Assembly: GCA_022453515.1 (NCBI GenBank)
Contig: JAJNNY010000023.1
Coordinates: 491,043-555,042, forward strand
Source of the DNA: Astrocystis sublimbata
Lineage: Eukaryota; Ascomycota; Sordariomycetes; Xylariales; Xylariaceae
Reading direction: 5' to 3'
Length of the DNA: 64,000 nt
Below the pieces are notes generated by a model. The model saw nothing but the letters and a program-made list of their open reading frames with translations, was not told the DNA's origin and searched no databases. Shown here piece by piece: positions 46,493 to 59,145 of the stretch. Within the stretch, counting starts at the first letter, position 1. The number at the start of each line of letters is the position of its first letter. The translations under genes and the position numbers were made by a program.

Positions 46493-49400
46493 TCAGCTCA
46501 TCTCGGGGGATTGTTGGTGATGGAGAGACCGTGACGTATGCATGTTTATTTCTTATGATTCTTGCTATGTGTACCCCATAGCCTACGTTTCATCAAGCAG
46601 GCCTAATCTGAAGGATGTCCGCTTAATTCTGTGGTTATTCCAGGATTGAGGCCTCCCGTATCCATTCTAGCTGCCATGATGAGCTTCGACATTAAAATTC
46701 TCGATTCGATAAGGGCAGTTTTAGCCATATCTGCGAAATAGGCACAGCCATGGTCAGAGATAGTTCAAAAAGCTATTAGCAGTCGTCAAGTCACCTCTAC
46801 ATCCTCTTTCATATTGCCATATCGCCACGTACTGTGGATAGAGGAACGAAGGTAATAAAAATGGTTGGGTACTCGTGTCACCCAATTCTCACTTGGATGC
46901 CCTACCTAGCCCCTGAAGAATTCTTGCTAGGGTCGATGGACTACAGTGACCAAGTGTTGGAAATACCCTCAACTCATTCATGTACAGCGAGATAATTTTA
47001 TTTATCGCCACTATCCTCCAAGTCTACATAGTTTACAGTAGGATATGTTGACCACCTTATCCAACCATTCGCGTAGATAAAGGGTCCTAGCATCTAGCCT
47101 CAAATGGCTTCATTTTATGTAAAAGCACAATCTTCCCCAACGAGAACACCTGTGATCGCGCACATGTATTCCCTTTGTACCAGCATGTGACAATGGTAGC
47201 GGGAACTGGCAGCCTTGTGCGAATATCATCACCACCGATTCGTCATCCGTCCCAGCTCCTTGGTCCATCTACTCTCGCAGACAGCAGTGCTCTGTGTCTG
47301 CCTCACCCACTGTACAGTGTACCCGGTTTCAACAGGCGAACATCAACTAGCAAGTGTAGCCAGAGCTTGGGCAGATGACCTCCAAAAGAACGGAGGCCCA
47401 GGCCAATGATTCTGATCCAAGTCGCTCACCGCCCCATCGACGGGCTAATAAACCGCCGGTGCTACACATTTGTGCCAGAGTGCCTCTAAATTGCAAGGAG
47501 CACCAACGACTTGCCTAGCGCCAATAGGGACTGAGAAATACCATCTACGGCTCGCCTCGGTCCAGCTCGAGGCCCCACGGGCCATAGCTCGAGGCCACTG
47601 CGGCACAGTTTACGTTCCTGTGCGCCTATGCTCGAGCACACTAGCGCCCGATCTTGTTGGGGAGACGCACGTAGGTCTCAGGGTACATCCCTTCCCGCCG
47701 CTTCTCCTCTCCTCTCCTCCAAGCTAGGGAAGAGGGGGTTGACATTGGCACGACAGGTAGCGAGCACGGATCATCCCGTGGTTTAACTGGGCACATAATA
47801 CTCCGATGCCCGGCCCGCGGCCAGCATTGCTTAGCACTGCTACTCTGGACCCGAGCACGTGTTTCACGATCGGCCAAGGCGTCGTAGTCGTAGGAGGAGA
47901 GGGTGAGGGGTCAACAACACATCTTTTCGCGTAATGCGGCTTCGGTTATTTCGGCATAATACGCTGCCACCGTCTGGCCCACCGCAATCATGCCGTGTAA
48001 GAGGAGAACCAGTACATGGAGGAACCGGTGAGACGTAATTTCACGATGTGGCAGGCAACCTTCTGATGGGGCGCGAAATTGTCCCCTACCGGAGGGTTCG
48101 AGTCTGCTCGAAGACACCTGTAGATGATGTCGATCTCCATGTCCTCCACCCTTGATACCCACCTGGACCTACGCTCACCAAGGTTGTGTTCGCATTGCCA
48201 TTCACCGGTCTTGACGTTCGAATGCCACCCACTCACGCGCTTCCTCACAGTCTCCATATCCCGGAGCCCTTGTCCATGCACAACTATAGTACTCGTTCAT
48301 GATATCACAGCCAAGAGGATCCACCCATTGTCTGCCCCTCTAACTTACCAATGTTCACCTTTCGGCCCTTTGTGTGGTGTAGCAAGCTACATATGCACGT
48401 CGCTTCACTCCTCGCTCCTCCCAGAGGCCTTGGATGAGCCTTGGAGTGGCTAGGTAGCCTTGAAGTACAGCACAGCAAGCAGCCCAACCTTGGTCTCCAC
48501 GTCCGTGCCCAGTAGTTTCTGTCTACAGTAGATTTTTAGGTGTGTTGCTCTGCGTTGCAGGCCGCTTCTAGCACATATGCCTAGGCCTATTGATGACGGC
48601 TGCCCCCCAATGTTGACGCACAGAGCACTCGTTCGTGATCTGCACCGGGTTTGCGAGAATTAGGTGCATTATATGCAGGCATACCGACATGTATGCAGAG
48701 ATCCACGGGGCATCGATCCATGATCTGCACCGGGGTTTATTGTATTCTATATTTACCTCCACAGCTACCCGAGGTACCTAGCTATTACCTACTTGCCCAC
48801 CTACCTAGAGCGCTAAATTTTCTGAAAGGTCTGCTATCTGAGAGTCTTGATTCCAGCTTAGGTACCTATAACCTTTACGTAACACCCACCCGAGCCACCC
48901 ATAGTCTTGAACCTACCTTTCCAGATCTACCTGGGTATCCAAGCGTCTCTTCGACCGGTGTGAGTAAGGTATGTACACGTAAAAGGAAGCACGGCTCACG
49001 ATCTGCCCAGGGAAGTCATTTTAGCTTTGCGTTAGTCTCGTTAGCGTTCTTTGTGTCAAGCTTGTCTGCTCTAACCGCCTCCAGTCTTGTAGGATGATAA
49101 TTTCCAACTCGGCGCTACATACAAGCTTGTACCTCCGGGATAAATTTGGTACCAGAATGCTCTAGGGCTACATGCTCAACAGGGGCTTCTAAGTAGCAAA
49201 AACGCTTCCATGTTGGTGAACAGCGAGTCTCTATCACAGAAGAGCACCATGACAGTCCCGTGAATAGTTAGTACTCTTCGTGTCCTGGTCTCTAATACCT
49301 AGGTAGCGTTGAGCTAACAATCGTCATCCTAGAGGACTATACCACGGTTAGTTGGCAGGATTGATTCCCCCGCAGAAGGCATGATTGGCTAGATCTAACG

Positions 49401-49510
49401 TTGCAATCTTGAAATATCAGGGATACCTAGGCATGACATGGGGGTCAGGCGGGAACGCGATCGGGCTGGGCCGAATCTTGAAATGTTGAGGGGGAGACTT
49501 GCGTTATCCA

Positions 49511-49590
49511 AGTAGGTATGTAAGTAGGTACCTACATATGGGCAATATATAGGTATGTACCTAGCTACCTACTAGGTAGCTAATTAGTAG
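49511..49590. repeat. Cluster of GTAGGTA/TACCTAC palindromic words
   Basis: Eighty bases are composed almost entirely of GGTA, TACC, CTAG and TATAG units and can fold on themselves. The tract is non-coding, in the gene-poor region left of the forkhead gene. Confidence 0.75.
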
Positions 49591-50704
49591 GCCGTTGGGA
49601 GAAAACGGCCGAATCCATGTAATTTCATATGCGTAGTACCTTTATTGAGTCGACCCCAAACTCACGATCCCAGTCCCCGCCCGCATGCATGCATTGCGCA
49701 ACTGTCCCGTGCTCACGACCAACGGCTTACGTCACAGTATCTGCAAGGGTCTACCCATGCAGGCAGTGCTGGTCGAAGAGATAGTAAAAGCGCCGAGCCT
49801 GGTGTGTGGCATCTGGATCTTGATGTGTTGGCTGTAATACCTGTGGTGGTGTCTTGCGTTTGTGAGTGGCCGGATGATGGCTAGTTGCCCAAGATTGAGT
49901 AGAGTGCGCCAGGAGGATTATCGTGGGAGGCTCACGGAGGGGACGGGCTTTCGCTAGCAAAATGGGCTTAGCATCGTGGTCGAGGCCCACTATCAAGTCA
50001 GTTTAGTCCGCTACTTCATGGTCTTATCATGAACATTTTGACTACATGTTCAAGGTTTTATTTAATATGCACGGAGTATCATGGCACAGCAAAGATGGCA
50101 AGAACAGCAAAACATTTTTGAATCTGTCTACTCAATTGTACCTAACTAATTCGCGACAGGGTGTATAACCATCCAGCAGACATCCGTTTAAACGCCGATT
50201 CTTTGTACTCCGCTTCATGACTGTTTCATGCCACCCATAACCATTTCGACTGTCGTATTGCTTCATTATCATTTCCCTCCGTACTGCCCTGTAGGTCTCC
50301 AGTCTATGCTGTATCCCACCAGATTCTAGCGCCATCTTCTTGAAATTGTGTTACAAGTTCCCATATCTGAAACGGAACATATTCATAGACACCGTAGGAA
50401 AAGAGGCATCTGTGTTGAAACTGATTTGTGGTTCAACCATGAGTGAAACAGCGAGTGGGCTGGAAAGTTTCCCAGTCTGCGTTCCTATCGCTGTTAAAAG
50501 AATAAATCAAGAAAACAAGAAAATAAGGAAATAAAAATTGAATTGGAATGAGACTTGTATGCAAATATGACAATGCCAAGTGTAAGCCAAATTGAGTGTG
50601 AAACTGAGGACGGGGAGAGCCGCAAGCAACCAAAGACGCGGCGTGGAAGACGCATTGGCTTGTCCATTTGGCTGCCAGAGCAAGATCAGCAGAGAGAAAC
50701 CTGT

Positions 50705-53005
50705 CTAAAAGAATGTACCTTCGCCGAGCGACGGGTCCACGATAAAAACAGGCTCTTCGGTGACCGGTGAAAGAGAAGCCGGCGTCCACTTCTCACGGTC
50801 GTTCTGCATGGGTTGGTGTGATTGAATTGGGGTTGAGGCTTGGCTGGTGGTAGTCGGAATGGTCGCTTCGTATGTCCCTGAACCATGAAGCTGCTCATAT
50901 ACTTCGGCAGGGGATGCTGGTGGCGGCGGTCCTCCATAACCCATGGGGCTATTATATTGACTGTAAACTTGGGGAGAGGCAAATGGTGGAGGCGACCCTC
51001 CGTATGCTCCTGATCCATGGATCTGGTGGAACACCTGCGCCGGCGATAGCGGTGGAGGCGTGGCCCCGTAATACTCAATGGGCATTTGGATTTGAGGCTG
51101 GTTATAGAGATATGACGGAGCTACCAAAGCCGATCGTCCGTAGATATCAGTAGAATGCGGAGGCGGGTACGGGACCGCTGGATCGTAGTACGAGGAGTGC
51201 TCGTATGTGTTCGGGCCAACTCCATGGTGACCTGCTTGCAGAATAGCGATCTGATAAGGCGAAAGCTTCTGGGTGTGCTGGATGGGGTGTGTTCTGGTAT
51301 CGGTGGCAGGATCTTGGTTGAAGTCAAAAGGCGGCTTCTGGTTGTCGTTAGGCTTGGCGGCTGGAGGACTGTTCTTGTTGGAAACAACTTTGTTCTTCTT
51401 TCGCGGAGACAAGGCTTTCTTGAGTCCAGTGGGAATTAGAGCTTGTATTCCCTTCGAGACGCTCTTGGTAATCCCTTTGGGACCCAACGATGCCTTCGAC
51501 GGTGCCTTTGATGGTACCCCCAATAGATTCTGTGATGGTGCCTGGGATGGCACTTGGAATGGAGCCTGGAATGGTGCCTGGTGTGGTGCCTGGTGTGGTG
51601 CCTGGGATGACACTTGAAATGAAGCCTGGGATGGCGCCTGGCGTGGTGTCTGGGATGGCACTTGAAATGAAGCCTGGGACGGGGCCTGGGATGGCAGTTG
51701 GGATGGCAGTTGGGATAGGGTCTGGGAGGGCACTGGAGACGGCGCCTCCGATGGTAGCTGCGATGGTAGCTGCGATGGTAGCCGCGACCGTTGTTTCCCT
51801 TTCCTTCTCTTCGCTTTGCTGTCGCGAATTCGGCTCGTGATATCTTTTCGATATCGAGTTGTGCTTTCCACGCCATACTTGATAGCCCAGTCAACCAGCC
51901 TCCATACTGTGGACTTCTTTGAGTCGATTCCTGCGTCGCTGCGTCCGGTCTTCTTGAAGGCCTACATACCACTTGTTAGTTCCACCCGATAAATGATCGG
52001 CGAGATTTCAGGACCAAACCTCGACATATCACAGCTATAACAACTCACATGGTTCATACTCAGGTTGTGGCGGATGCTGTTCATCCAACCTTTGCCTCCT
52101 TTCTTCGTTTTTTCAGTGTGCAGACGAAACCACTGATACAGGTCCTGCAGCCCCATTTTGTAATCCCCACGAGTTCGGAATGCAAGCTCTATTAGCTTAG
52201 CATATGGCAACTGCGCGAGCTCCTTCGGGGTGTATGACCCCAATGTCCTAATCTCTGGGAGCGGTATATCATCATCATCTTCTTCTTCTTCTCCTTCTCC
52301 TTCGTCAGTGATGAAGGGCGCAAGAGGTTCATAGCCGGACATGCTCGGACTTGTCACAGAAGAAGTGGCGACTGCAGGACTATCAATTGACTCGGGCTGC
52401 TTGCTAAGCTTTGAGCCAAAACCCTGATAGGATTTGAAAGTCGACTGAGGGGCCTGGCTGCGAAGCAGCATGTTGTGAGGCACGCTGCTTACCGGAAGGC
52501 AAGGTTCCAATTCATAGTTCGGGTCGAGATCCATTTCGTCCAAGAACATGGCATTCGGTCGAGCGACCCGGGTGCGCAGTTGCATATGATGAGGCATATT
52601 GCCTTCAACGTTGGGACTGATAAAATCTGAATGATGATGGCAACTGAAATTACGAGGGTCGGTGTGATGCCAATATGCAGCAGCCGAGTTGGAGTCACCC
52701 TGCGCTTCCGGGCTAAGAAAGTTGCTTTGATAAGGCGTGCTAAACACGTCCTCGAACCTGGAATTGTCCAGGGGAGTTTCTCGCTGTTGTTGACACAGGT
52801 ACGACAAATAGTCAGGGCCAAGAGGGAGCCGAGGAAAGTCGGAATTTGGAGTCAACAGAAGCTCTGATGGAGCGGTGGCCTGTGAGTCTGGCGATGAAGA
52901 GCTGGAAAACTCTGCCTTAGATGAATCGAAAGAGGGAATTGCTTCCGGGGTATTGATGTTTGGGGCGTAATTCCCTTGATGTGTGGTGTAGGGCTCGTGA
53001 TGCAT
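50705..53005 (-). CDS. Divergent forkhead-domain transcription factor with PSQ-type repeats
   Basis: Two exons on the minus strand (53005-52049 and 51961-50705) join in phase 0 through an 87-base intron inside the DNA-binding domain, giving about 737 residues. The forkhead domain (about 267-355) starts PYAKLIELAFRTRGDYKMGL, in which PYAKLI replaces the usual PYSYA. It continues DLYQWFRLHT, GGKGWMNSIRHNLSMNHAFK (recognition helix WxNSIRHNLS intact) and KSTVWRLVDWAI. Upstream is a Ser/His-rich region with an acidic run (EGEGEEEEDDDD) just before the domain. Downstream are a basic patch (SKAKRRKGKQR), a degenerate Pro-Ser-Gln repeat (about 380-478) and a Pro/Tyr/Gly-rich tail of activation-domain type. 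ATG 53005 (MHHEPYTTHQG) is the first in-frame Met; the frame upstream reaches 53314 only through a TTG codon. It acts in the nucleus on DNA; targets unknown. Confidence 0.88.
51487..51781 (-). repeat. Coding tandem repeat, PSQ(A/L)P-type units
   Basis: About 100 residues of the forkhead protein consist of degenerate five- and eight-residue units (PSQLP, PSQAP, SFQVPSQ, PHQAP). At DNA level the units are near-repeats of GGGATGGCACTTGGAATGGAGCC-like text on the plus strand, 15 or 24 bases long and diverged. Confidence 0.85.
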
Positions 53006-56000
53006 CACGAGGTGTTGCAAAGGGTTACTGTACCTGCTGCTCGAAAGGGAACGAAGCAACGACGAAGAAGCCTTGACGGTAGTAGTCAGACCTGTTGCTG
53101 ATGGGATATGTGGGCTGATGTACGAAGCTGTCAACGACAAGACGGACAAGATATGCGCGTGCTGCTGTGCCTGTGCGTGTTTCTGCTCGAAGAGGGCTAC
53201 CAGATTGGCACAGATGAGAGACACCGATTGCTTGCGAGGCGAGAGGATCTTATCTGGAGTGATTGCTTGCGACGAAGAGGGCAAGCAGGGAAACAATGCT
53301 GCAGCGTAAAACAAGAAGGCGTCAAGATTGGCGCAATTGTTTGATGTGGAGGTGTGTTGCTATCCATGCAGAATGTGGATATTTGCAGACGGTGAGAGTG
53401 AGAGATGGTACGGTGCGGGTTGATATGCCTCGTAGGAGGAGACGGGAGGGTAAGGTGTGTTGTATTGTATTGTATTGTATTGTGTTGGTATTGGGGTGGG
53501 AGGTGGTGGGTGTGTTGAAGGTAGGTAGATAGTAAGTAGGTAGGTAGAGGTAGGTAGAGGTAGGTAGAGGTAGGTAGAGGTAGGTATAGTATAGGTAGTT
53601 GAAGGTTCGGGGTCGAAGAGATGGTGGATTGCAGAGGTGTGTGTGGCTCCGTAGTTAGTAGGTAGGTAGGCACCTATGTTTCCAAAGTGCAAGTGGTCAT
53701 TGGAAGAAACACGGATGCAAGGTCCTTCTTATCTTTTTCCCCGGGTCGGTGGTGTGGTGGGCGTTGAGGTTGTGGCCAGTGAGTCCAAGCGAGGCCAGGC
53801 CGGGGTTGTGTAAGGTCAGGATGGGGAGCGGTCTCAAGAGGCGAGCGAGATGTTGCAACTGCCGCAATGCAGGGTGCCGCACGGGAGCACGGTCCAACAT
53901 CGTTCTCCCGTCAAGCCGGAATAGTCAGTGAATGGTCGAAACGCCAGACACTGCCAGGTGATACTGCCCCTTACCTGCCTAGTAGGTACCTATCTACTTT
54001 ACCTCCCATCTCCCATCTAACCTACTTTGTATACTACCTACCTATGTAAGTATCTGAGTGGCCCCCATTGGTGGCGGTTCTCCAAATCTTTGGATACTGA
54101 CCTAGGTAAGTAGCTAGGGAGGTGAGTTGTATACTAAGGCATATCACGGTAGCCAAGCATAGGTGGTTTAGGTAGCTTATAGTACGTAGGTAGGTAGATA
54201 GCAACGAGCATCCTCTTCATACATGGCTAGATACGGCTATCAGGGATATTTAAGGAGGACGTAGAGAATTTACATTCAGCCTACCTATGGACTCTGCCAT
54301 CCAATCCTCGTAGCCACGATGCCGAGGATGGCAATGGGGCGGCAATAACAATACCTTCCTTTATAACGACACACACTCACAAGACTCAGGCAATGGATTG
54401 AAACTACACACCAAGTACGTAGGTAGGGGCACCCCGTCCCCAGACAGGAATCAAGGCCACACTCCAGCGGCACATCCCATCCCCTCATTTTGTACCGCAG
54501 TTGTTGATGGAAGTTGATATGTACTAGGTGGGTGGTACATATTGTCCGTAAAGTACAGACTACTTCAACATATCTTTTAAACTGGTACCCAGGTACCAAG
54601 AGCCTTATATGCAGGGCAACTAAGCCTCCTTAGGTAATTACTGCCTGCTATCCACAAGCAAGTGTATGTATGTATGTAGTACACAACTGCTGCATGTGTA
54701 GCATGAGTGGTCCCAGAGTCTGGTGGCAGACAGGTAGTACAACGACTCGAGTACTGGGAAGGTACCCAGACAACCTCCCATCTCCTCTCCCTTCACCTTT
54801 GGGTCCAGCCACTCAGAACAGAGCGCATCGCAAGGTGTGACAGAGATGGGGATCTGTATCCTGCACACCAAGAACCCGTCACTATTATAAGCGTTATGGG
54901 CTGGGAGCAGACTAGGCACCTACTTACCTCACCAGCTCGGCCAAAAATTGAAACAAGACCGAAGTACCTGTCATGTCAGTAAGTATCTACCTAGGTACTC
55001 TTCCCAGGGCTACTCATGTTCATGTTGTTGACATGGATGCTGTTGACGTTCCTCTAGTTAGCACTGTTCTTTATATATATCAATCATGTCTTGTGGCGTC
55101 AACGGCTAGAACGGTGAAGATATCCCGCTGTCTCGATGTAACGTCGACGTCGATCATGGTGCAGATCCATAATCTGTGATTAACCAATCCCCGGTGAAGT
55201 ATATGTACCTTGGACACTCGCCTTTTAGACGTCCATATCTCAATAGAGCTTGTAGGTATGCATCTCGACCTCCCTCCCGACCTCCCTCCCGACCTCCCTC
55301 TTCCCTCGGGCGGACTGGATGTTCTTCTCTGGTAGTGAAGCGGTGATTATATTCCAGGGTTACGTCTGCGACATTTGGGTGTGCGCGTGAGTTTTTACCT
55401 GCCACCCAGAAATACATTGCTATCTACTTACATGTATGTAGCCTGCCTCAAATAAACACTTCTTCTGTGCATGCTTCAGTTGCATGCGCCCACGCGTACG
55501 CGCCGTGTCTGCAGCTGCATCTAGATGCACGTGTATAATTTATCTCCAATCTTGGACCACGCCCTACAGCGGCTCATCTGTTCCGGGCCATATGGCGACT
55601 CCCATGGCATGGCGCAAACGGTGATGCTTTGCCATACGGCCCTGACACCTTTTGTGATGGCATGCTACGTACACCGCCAAGTCGAGTTGCTCACAATTCG
55701 TACCATCACTCGAAACGGTAAATCTAGAAGAGAGATGGTATTATTCAATTCTTTCATTCTTCGCTTTGAAAACAATGTGGTGGCTCACTGACTGTCATAA
55801 CGATGCGCCGACCACCGATTGCATAAGACGTGGGCCATGTCTCCTGGAATTACTAGGTAGTTCGGCCTCACGTCCACGAAGGCCTGGTCGTCTCACACCG
55901 AGAGACCTGTGCCAAAGCCCGCCAAAACAATAACAACGGCATTGTAAGCCACCTTGATTATGCATTGCATTGCTCTGCAGCGGCGGTCCTATCCATGTCT

Positions 56001-56885
56001 TTTTCCCCCAAAAGGCCCGTAGCGCACAACAATGGAGCCGCTTTCGGGGGAGGGCTACGCTTCCTACGGGTACGTGCATGATGATGCTCGTCACCTTTTG
56101 GCAGCGCTCCTAGATATATCATGTTACCTATCTTCTCGCCAAATCTGGCCTCATCTAATGTTACACGGCCGCACTCGCCCTGGGCGACTGGCCCCCCACC
56201 TAGCCCTACCTGCTCCTATCATAGGCCCGAACCCTGGCGCGAGACATTGCTTCTGCCGGATGCCCTCTCCTGTACATGATGTTCCCATCCCTTCTAGAAG
56301 CCTTCGCGGGAACGGTTAGCTGCGCCACTATGACAAGGGACTCGCACCAAGGAACCTATCGATCTTCATAGATATATTTGCATGTGGATCAACAGCAGCA
56401 TGCCGATGGCATACGTAGCGTAGGTGGCGTCACGTATCTAGCGAGATTCAGCCAACCACAAAGCATTGTGTAAACACCTGGACCAGTCACTTCTCCTGTC
56501 GGTCCACTCCGTTGAAGCTCCTCTGTAGCCAAGTTCCAGGTCCCGTAGTTCCATCTATTCCTATGTGGCCGTGAACACGGCTGCATGCACTGCTGCCAAG
56601 TATGGCCCCTTTAGACGTCTATAGTCAAATGCAACAGTCTGTAATGCCTGTATCATCTCCTCCAGGACCAATCGAATGCAAGTCAAGCTGAAGAACAACT
56701 GACAAGTTAGATACTAAGTGCCTAGGCAGTTGCCGCCAAGGGGCCTTGCGAACACTGTAGTATGTAATCACCTGCCCCCCATGACCATGGGAGCAGTACC
56801 TACTACTCTCCTGCCTCCGCACAGTTGTCGCTCGTGTGCCTGGTAGTTCTGTGGTGTTCTCGGCAGTCACATCGCCGAGCTCGGC
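53006..56885. other. Intergenic region, right part lying within the left palindrome arm
   Basis: The left part is the forkhead promoter and leader. It contains a TTGTA pentanucleotide run (about 53458-53487) and a 10-base minisatellite (53531-53600). From 54314 onward the sequence belongs to the left arm of the large palindrome. Short frames here have no motifs. A GGGAGGTC-type triplet repeat (about 55271-55303) is also present. Confidence 0.55.
53531..53600. repeat. Minisatellite with 10-base unit TAGGTAGAGG
   Basis: Four exact tandem copies of TAGGTAGAGG (53541-53580) are flanked by degenerate units. The tract is non-coding, about 500 bases upstream of the forkhead start codon. Confidence 0.9.
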
Positions 56886-59145
56886 TTACTTTCGGTAGTA
56901 AATCTAGCTAATGTGTCAGTACGTCGGCCAGACGTAGCAAAATTGTACAGAAAACACGTACCTTTTTGAACTGGAAATGGAGTTGAAGAATACCCTGTGA
57001 TGAAGTGTCAGTAGGGGGTCCGTTGATGTGCAACTCGCGCGAACCTAAAGCGGTGGCCATGAAACTATGCGGTGCGAGGTTGTACAACATGGGTCATTGG
57101 GGGCTGGCTGACGTGACATATGCCCGATACAGATGTAAAAAAAGCTATTGCGATGTATCTTCAAAAGCTTTCATTTGGGCGGACGAGAGACCTGGTGGAG
57201 ATGGCAAGGAAAAGCAATTTCGGACGTACCTTGTCAAAGCTGCTCTTGAACCCTCGGTCCTTTTTGGCACTGTAATCCCACTCGCGATCCACAATACGGA
57301 AGGCGATGTCCTCATACGGTGGGCCGGCGATGAAGCGAATGAGACATGTGTCTTCCTCGCCAGCGGGCGCAAGGGACTCGCCTTTCCTTCGCCCGTGCTC
57401 ACGGATGATCTTGAAGGTGGGTGCCTTGGTCTTGTCGATAAGATCGGGATAGAAGATGTTGAATTTATAACCCTGGACGACCTTTGGAGGCGGATTGTCG
57501 TGGTCGTAGTGCGTCTGGTTATACTTGTTCCATTCATAGCCCATCTGCACACGGTTGAAATACCGTGGCTTTCGTGGTCGGTACTTGTCAGCCCATTGAG
57601 GCTTGATCGCACTCGAAACTGACTCCTCTGCAGTGAAGATCTCCTCATCCTCGTCAACGCCCCGCGCCACCTCGCGCTCATACAGAGCCTTGGTGGCTTG
57701 TGAAAAGTCTTCATTCGCGACTGTTGCGAACCTCGCCGTTCCCGGTGGGGGGTTGCTGGCGCTAGACGAAGAAGCCATTGTTGGCTTCGGCCGGGAAGCG
57801 GCAGCTGAAACTGCAGGCTGATCCTTCAGAACGGCCTGTGCGGGCGGGCTGCCGTCGGCGAGTGCAGCGGCATTCTCCGGGTCCAGCTCTGCCAGCAGCT
57901 TGAGCCGATTCACCCGGATGGTGTCACAGATCTTCTTGAGATTTGCCTTCGCCTTGTACACCTGCAGGTTCTTGAGGAGCTGCTCCCAGTAATCCGTGTC
58001 CATGACCTCGTCGGAGCGTAGCTTTGCCTGGATCTGGCCTTCCAACTTCTCCAGCTGCTCAATGTTCTTCGGGCCTAGGATCCTGTCGACGTCGGAGGTG
58101 ACAGAGCTCACTGCGCGAGCCTCGGGCCCCAGAGGCTTCAGCTGCAGCTTGTGGTGAGCGAGCAGAGTGCGTAGGGCGGTCCAATAGCCCCTGTTTTGCG
58201 CGTTTGTCTCTAGGGTGTGGTATGATGCGATCTCGCCGTCCAGCTCGGTAGCGTCGGCCTCGCGCAGGGCTTCTATGACGGCAGTGGGCGCGGGCACACT
58301 GATCTTTACATCCTCATCTTGCTCGTCGAAGACATCGCGGTCGGTGTCGATGTAGCGCAGGTTGAAAGCCAAGAGGTCGATGGGTTTGGCGCGGCCCTCG
58401 CGCACGCGGATATCGGCCTTCTTCTTGGACTGCTTGAGCACGAACTTATCCTCGTCGGCAACGAAGCGCTGCGACTGCTCGTCCTGAGTCAGGTAGGCGG
58501 TTCGCGCAGCGCCCGCGGGCAGGGGGTTGGTTGGATTCGGGCGTTGATGCTTCGTGATCCTGGTATTGGCATCACGTCTAGCAGATGTGATGTCGCGGCG
58601 GGGGGGAGACTTACGGCCAGAGAGCATAGCCCGACGCCCGGGATCCATCGCGAAGACTGTCAGCCGTATGCCGTTGACAAGTACGTCCGTGCTTGAGATG
58701 AGATACGACTTGTTGCTGTCACGATTCTGATATGGTTGTATGCTTAGCTTAAGCTCAGTTTCAGCGACGAATTTAGGGACCTGCCATCATACAGTGTCTT
58801 GAGCCCTTTTACCCAGTTTAAATACTGTATGTCTGGGTGCAAGCTGTGCCAGCCACGAGTGAGTGGCTTGTGTGGCTTGGTGGTAGTGGCTCGGTAGTGG
58901 CTCGGTAGTGGCTCAAGAGGGTGAGACTTGCGGCTCAGGCTAGACTGAGTCTGGACTAGCGGCAGGCACTTGAGCAGTCCGCGGAGTTTAGTAGCTTACC
59001 TAATTAGACACCACTTCCTTGCTTGGCCAAGCACAGGACGGTTAATACTAGCAACTACCTTAGCGCCCCGGGGGGGTATCTGATAAGTATGTTAATATTA
59101 ATATATAAACTAACCAGCGTTTTAATATTAAGCTTAATATAGATT
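54314..59145 (+). repeat. Left arm of large inverted repeat
   Basis: Every position x here corresponds to the complement of position 118314-x in the right arm. All predicted frames in both arms have identical translations and mirrored coordinates (for example 55795-56094 with 62220-62519), so no indel separates the arms. Arm length within the window is 4,832 bases; the true outer end lies beyond the right edge and is not visible. The arm contains one complete cactin gene and otherwise intergenic DNA. Confidence 0.97.
56886..58648 (-). CDS. Cactin-family splicing factor (left copy)
   Basis: Three exons on the minus strand (58648-57230, 56994-56962, 56903-56886) give about 489 residues. Cactin is a nuclear protein that associates with the spliceosome; in fission yeast and animals it is needed for efficient splicing. 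The central Cactin-mid region covers about residues 50-240 (AYLTQDEQSQRFVADEDKFV onward). The C-terminal cactin domain covers about 350-489 and contains QWADKYRPRKPRYFNRVQMG, YEWNKYNQTHYDHDNPPPK, GYKFNIFYPDL, FKIIREH and LIRFIAGPPYEDIAFRIV. The two short terminal exons restore the end FDKGILQLHFQFKKIYYRK, a hallmark of the family; without splicing the frame would end wrongly. The second intron has a textbook TACTGAC branch site. It is a mirror copy of the gene at 59666. Length is typical for fungi. Confidence 0.92.

Larger units (their letters stand above)
42774..50704. other. Gene-poor 7.9-kb region
   Basis: No gene is supported. Short frames such as 43279-43623 (+) and 48651-49097 (+) lack motifs and splice partners. 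A patch at about 45904-46492 on the minus strand has four overlapping open frames with coding-like composition but no family I recognise; it may be a decayed gene. Palindromic TAGGTACCTA words are dense at 48770-48870 and 49500-49590. Confidence 0.5.

Noticed and set aside
51436..51972. 178-codon minus-strand frame rich in His/Arg/Pro
   Set aside because: Alternative frame over the PSQ repeat of the forkhead gene; repeats keep all frames open.
53006..53314. Upstream extension of the forkhead protein
   Set aside because: It begins at TTG with no in-frame ATG before 53005.
53458..53600. Telomeric or CRISPR-like repeats
   Set aside because: The units are TTGTA and TAGGTAGAGG, not TTAGGG, and there are no regularly spaced unique spacers.
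57145..57714. 189-codon minus-strand frame and its mirror at 60600-61169
   Set aside because: Overlapping alternative frame inside the cactin first exon.
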